Origin: JBHGBB01 sp041946755
GTDB taxonomy: Bacteria; UBP4; UBA4092; JAOAEQ01
Length of the DNA: 13,570 nt
Direction: 5' to 3'
Assembly: GCA_041946755.1 (NCBI GenBank)
Contig: JBHGBB010000103.1
Location: 1-13,570, forward strand
The stretch's first letter is position 1. Each line of letters begins with the position of its first letter. Position numbers and translations under genes: made by a program. This document shows, in pieces, positions 12,042 to 13,570 of this stretch. The notes under the pieces were generated by a model, which worked only from the letters and a program-made list of their open reading frames with translations, was not told the origin of the DNA and made no database searches.

Positions 12042-13148
12042 ATGGCGTATAAATTACGAGATTTGCGGTATCAGAAGTTAGCAGTAGACCCAAAAGTTAT
12101 GCTGAAAAACTTAAAGAAAGACTATCAACCGAAGATATCGGTTGGGATATGGTGTTACACTCCGGGCGGCGGTCGGTTCCATGACCGGTTTATCCCAGCG
12201 GCATCTATCCCAGAGCGGATCAAGATGACCGCTGATATGGCGAAACTGGGGTTGACCGGCCTTGAAGCGCATTATCCGGATGAAGTGAATGAAGATAACT
12301 ATCATCTCTATCAGAAGTTGGAAAAAGATACCGGAATTAAACTGGTTGGAGTTCCCTTCTCTCATTTCTTCGATAAGGTATTCGAGTTCGGTAGTTTATC
12401 TAATCCGGATAAGAAGGTACGCCAGCATGCGAAAGAGATAACGGTTCGCGGGCTGAAATTGATTAAAGAACTTGGAGCGTTTACTGCGGTCTCCTGGCCG
12501 GGCATGGATGGATATCGCTACCTGCATGGGAAACCGTTTATGAACATGTGGCATCTATTCGAAACCTCGATGGCAGAAGCTATGGATGAAGTTCCGGGGG
12601 TTCGTATCTCCATTGAGCCGAAAGGATATGAGCCGGCGCCGAATAATATTTATCGGACCACGGCTGAAGGTATCCTGGCAGCGAAACGGATTGAGAGTTT
12701 ATTCCAGAACCCGATAAATAAGAAGCTAGTCGCGCAAGGGCAGGCGCTGGTCGCGTTAAATCCAGAAATCGGGCATGTGAAAATGAGTTTCGAGATATTA
12801 CCGGCAGCATATTCTTTGGTATGTATGGAAGGGAGATTAGCGCATACCCATTGGAATAGCCAGCCGGATGGGAATTATGACCAGGATAATAATGTCGGAG
12901 TAGTTAATCCCCATGAAACGGAAGCGCTGTTATATTCTTTATGGGCGATCGGCTACGATGAATATTTCGGGATCGATATTAATCCGGAGAATATGCCGAT
13001 ACTGAAAGCTGTTGACCTGAATATTAAGGCGATTAAAAAGATGAAACAGCGGATTGCCCGGTTGCCGCATGAAAAGATTATCGAATGCCATCTCGACCCA
13101 TCCCATCATCGGGGAGAGTTGGAAGAGATACTTATTAAAAACCTTTAA
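12042..13148 (+). CDS. Xylose-isomerase-like TIM-barrel sugar isomerase
   Basis: Protein of 368 residues related to D-xylose isomerase. Seen in order are RFHDRF (His47-Asp48, the position of the ring-opening HD pair), VSWPGMDGY (150-158, the place of WGGREGY), IEPKGYEP (191-198, with Glu192 and Lys194 as in EPKPxEP), NPEIGHVKM (Glu242 and His245, as in NxExNH), YDQDNNV (Asp280 and Asp282, as in DTDxF) and FGIDINPE (Asp312). So most metal ligands of xylose isomerase are present. The usual Asp of the DAN motif is replaced: the segment reads HTHWN (268-272), offering His instead. It is cytoplasmic, with no signal peptide. It has its own promoter and RBS, and no sugar kinase or transporter is adjacent in the window. 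It is likely an aldose-ketose isomerase or epimerase; the substrate is unknown. Confidence 0.85.
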   Translation: MAYKLRDLRYQKLAVDPKVMLKNLKKDYQPKISVGIWCYTPGGGRFHDRFIPAASIPERIKMTADMAKLGLTGLEAHYPDEVNEDNYHLYQKLEKDTGIKLVGVPFSHFFDKVFEFGSLSNPDKKVRQHAKEITVRGLKLIKELGAFTAVSWPGMDGYRYLHGKPFMNMWHLFETSMAEAMDEVPGVRISIEPKGYEPAPNNIYRTTAEGILAAKRIESLFQNPINKKLVAQGQALVALNPEIGHVKMSFEILPAAYSLVCMEGRLAHTHWNSQPDGNYDQDNNVGVVNPHETEALLYSLWAIGYDEYFGIDINPENMPILKAVDLNIKAIKKMKQRIARLPHEKIIECHLDPSHHRGELEEILIKNL

Positions 13149-13381
13149 CCGATTTATGATTTCGGATTGCGGATTTCGGATTTAAAAAACCTAAATTCTT
13201 CGACCCGGCTTAAGCCGAGGGTATATCCCGATTTTATCGGGAATGTGGGCATTAATATACTAAACTATAAATGGTTTAAACCCTGAACTAATCCGACTCG
13301 GCGGATTACCCCGTTACATTACGGGGTTGGGTAGAAAAAAGGTAAAGTCAAGGTATATAAGGATTTGATTTTATTATGGAT
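13149..13381. repeat. Gene-free stretch rich in short palindromes
   Basis: I see no gene here. Palindromes are cggcttaagccg (13206-13217, perfect), a 7-bp stem tcccgat / atcggga (13226-13242), aatccg / cggatt (13290-13307), and accccgt / acggggt with a 6-nt loop (13308-13327). None is followed directly by a T run, so none is a convincing terminator, although any could slow the isomerase transcript. Confidence 0.55.
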
Positions 13382-13414
13382 AAGCAAGTTTGCTATTAGC
13401 AAACTTGCTTTTTT
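13382..13414 (+). terminator. Strong rho-independent terminator
   Basis: Perfect 12-bp stem aagcaagtttgc / gcaaacttgctt with loop TATTA, followed at once by TTTT, giving six T residues in a row with the stem end. It points rightward on the + strand and lies 234 nt after the isomerase stop codon. It is therefore either a distant terminator for that gene or the end of a short untranslated RNA. Confidence 0.8.
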
Positions 13415-13463
13415 AAACATGCTTTTGGTTTATCCTGAATAATGCCGAAGGGCGGCAGACCGA

Positions 13464-13494
13464 AAAGTAGTTTCGCCTTAGGCGAAACTGCTTT
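13464..13494. repeat. Palindrome, 14-bp stem
   Basis: Left arm 13464-13477, loop TTA, right arm 13481-13494. The core is tttcgcc / ggcgaaa, with one G-T wobble in the outer stem. It is followed by only a poor T tract, so I call it a repeat rather than a terminator. Confidence 0.55.
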
Positions 13495-13544
13495 AGCATC
13501 TAGTGTTGTCATAGCGAATCTCGAAGTATTTGTGACGAAGTTTA

Positions 13545-13562
13545 CCCCGATGAATATCGGGG
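13545..13562. repeat. Short palindrome near the window end
   Basis: Stem ccccgat / atcgggg with a GAAT loop. It has the same 7-bp stem length as the hairpins in the isomerase leader and at 13226-13242. The stretch 13415-13570 holds no gene that I can support. Confidence 0.5.
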
Positions 13563-13570
13563 CAATCTCA

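Noticed and set aside
13160..13570. tRNA or other structured RNA gene among the palindromes
   Set aside because: No cloverleaf, no T-loop or anticodon arm signature; the stems are independent short palindromes.

Overview
The window looks like chromosomal DNA of an uncultured, moderately AT-rich Gram-negative-type bacterium, probably from a poorly characterised candidate phylum. The evidence is a menaquinone pathway of the futalosine type, a heptahaem periplasmic cytochrome, a lipoprotein, a pseudopilin-like protein, and intergenic spaces packed with short tandem and palindromic repeats. I cannot place it to phylum from the sequence alone. There are no rRNA, tRNA, CRISPR, IS or phage genes.

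Left part (1-6222, all + strand): a menaquinone cluster. In order it holds a 5'-truncated prenyltransferase (mqnP type), a divergent GH29 (alpha-L-fucosidase-like) protein, a UbiX-type flavin prenyltransferase, aminofutalosine synthase (mqnE), chorismate dehydratase (mqnA), the cyclic dehypoxanthine futalosine synthase (mqnC) and the final UbiE/MenG methyltransferase. Together they cover chorismate to aminofutalosine, the cyclisation step, prenylation, the cofactor for decarboxylation, and the last methylation. The nucleosidase/hydrolase (mqnB or an MTA-nucleosidase), mqnD and the UbiD-type decarboxylase are not in the window.

Middle (6231-10396): a PTPS-related polytopic membrane protein (- strand) ends 8 nt from menG. 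A divergent intergenic region with promoters on both strands follows. Next come a secreted seven-haem cytochrome (+), a plausible user of the quinone pool, and a - strand membrane protein with a C-terminal GspG/pseudopilin-like domain.

Right part (10456-13570): an orphan branched-chain amino-acid-type ABC substrate-binding lipoprotein (- strand, TTG start) diverges from a xylose-isomerase-like TIM-barrel protein (+). The 434-nt gap between them carries two divergent promoters, and each leader contains a large imperfect inverted repeat. The last 420 nt hold no gene, only a series of short palindromes and one strong rho-independent terminator.

The most unusual signal is a set of heptanucleotide tandem arrays with a fixed 7-bp period but a different unit at each site. 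They occur between genes (2310-2351, 11929-11956, 11995-12022, weaker at 7972-8006) and inside two reading frames (5783-5810 in menG, 7292-7319 in the membrane protein). An octanucleotide array (3452-3515) forms the end of mqnE. Because 7 is not a multiple of 3, a copy-number change in the two coding arrays would shift the frame.
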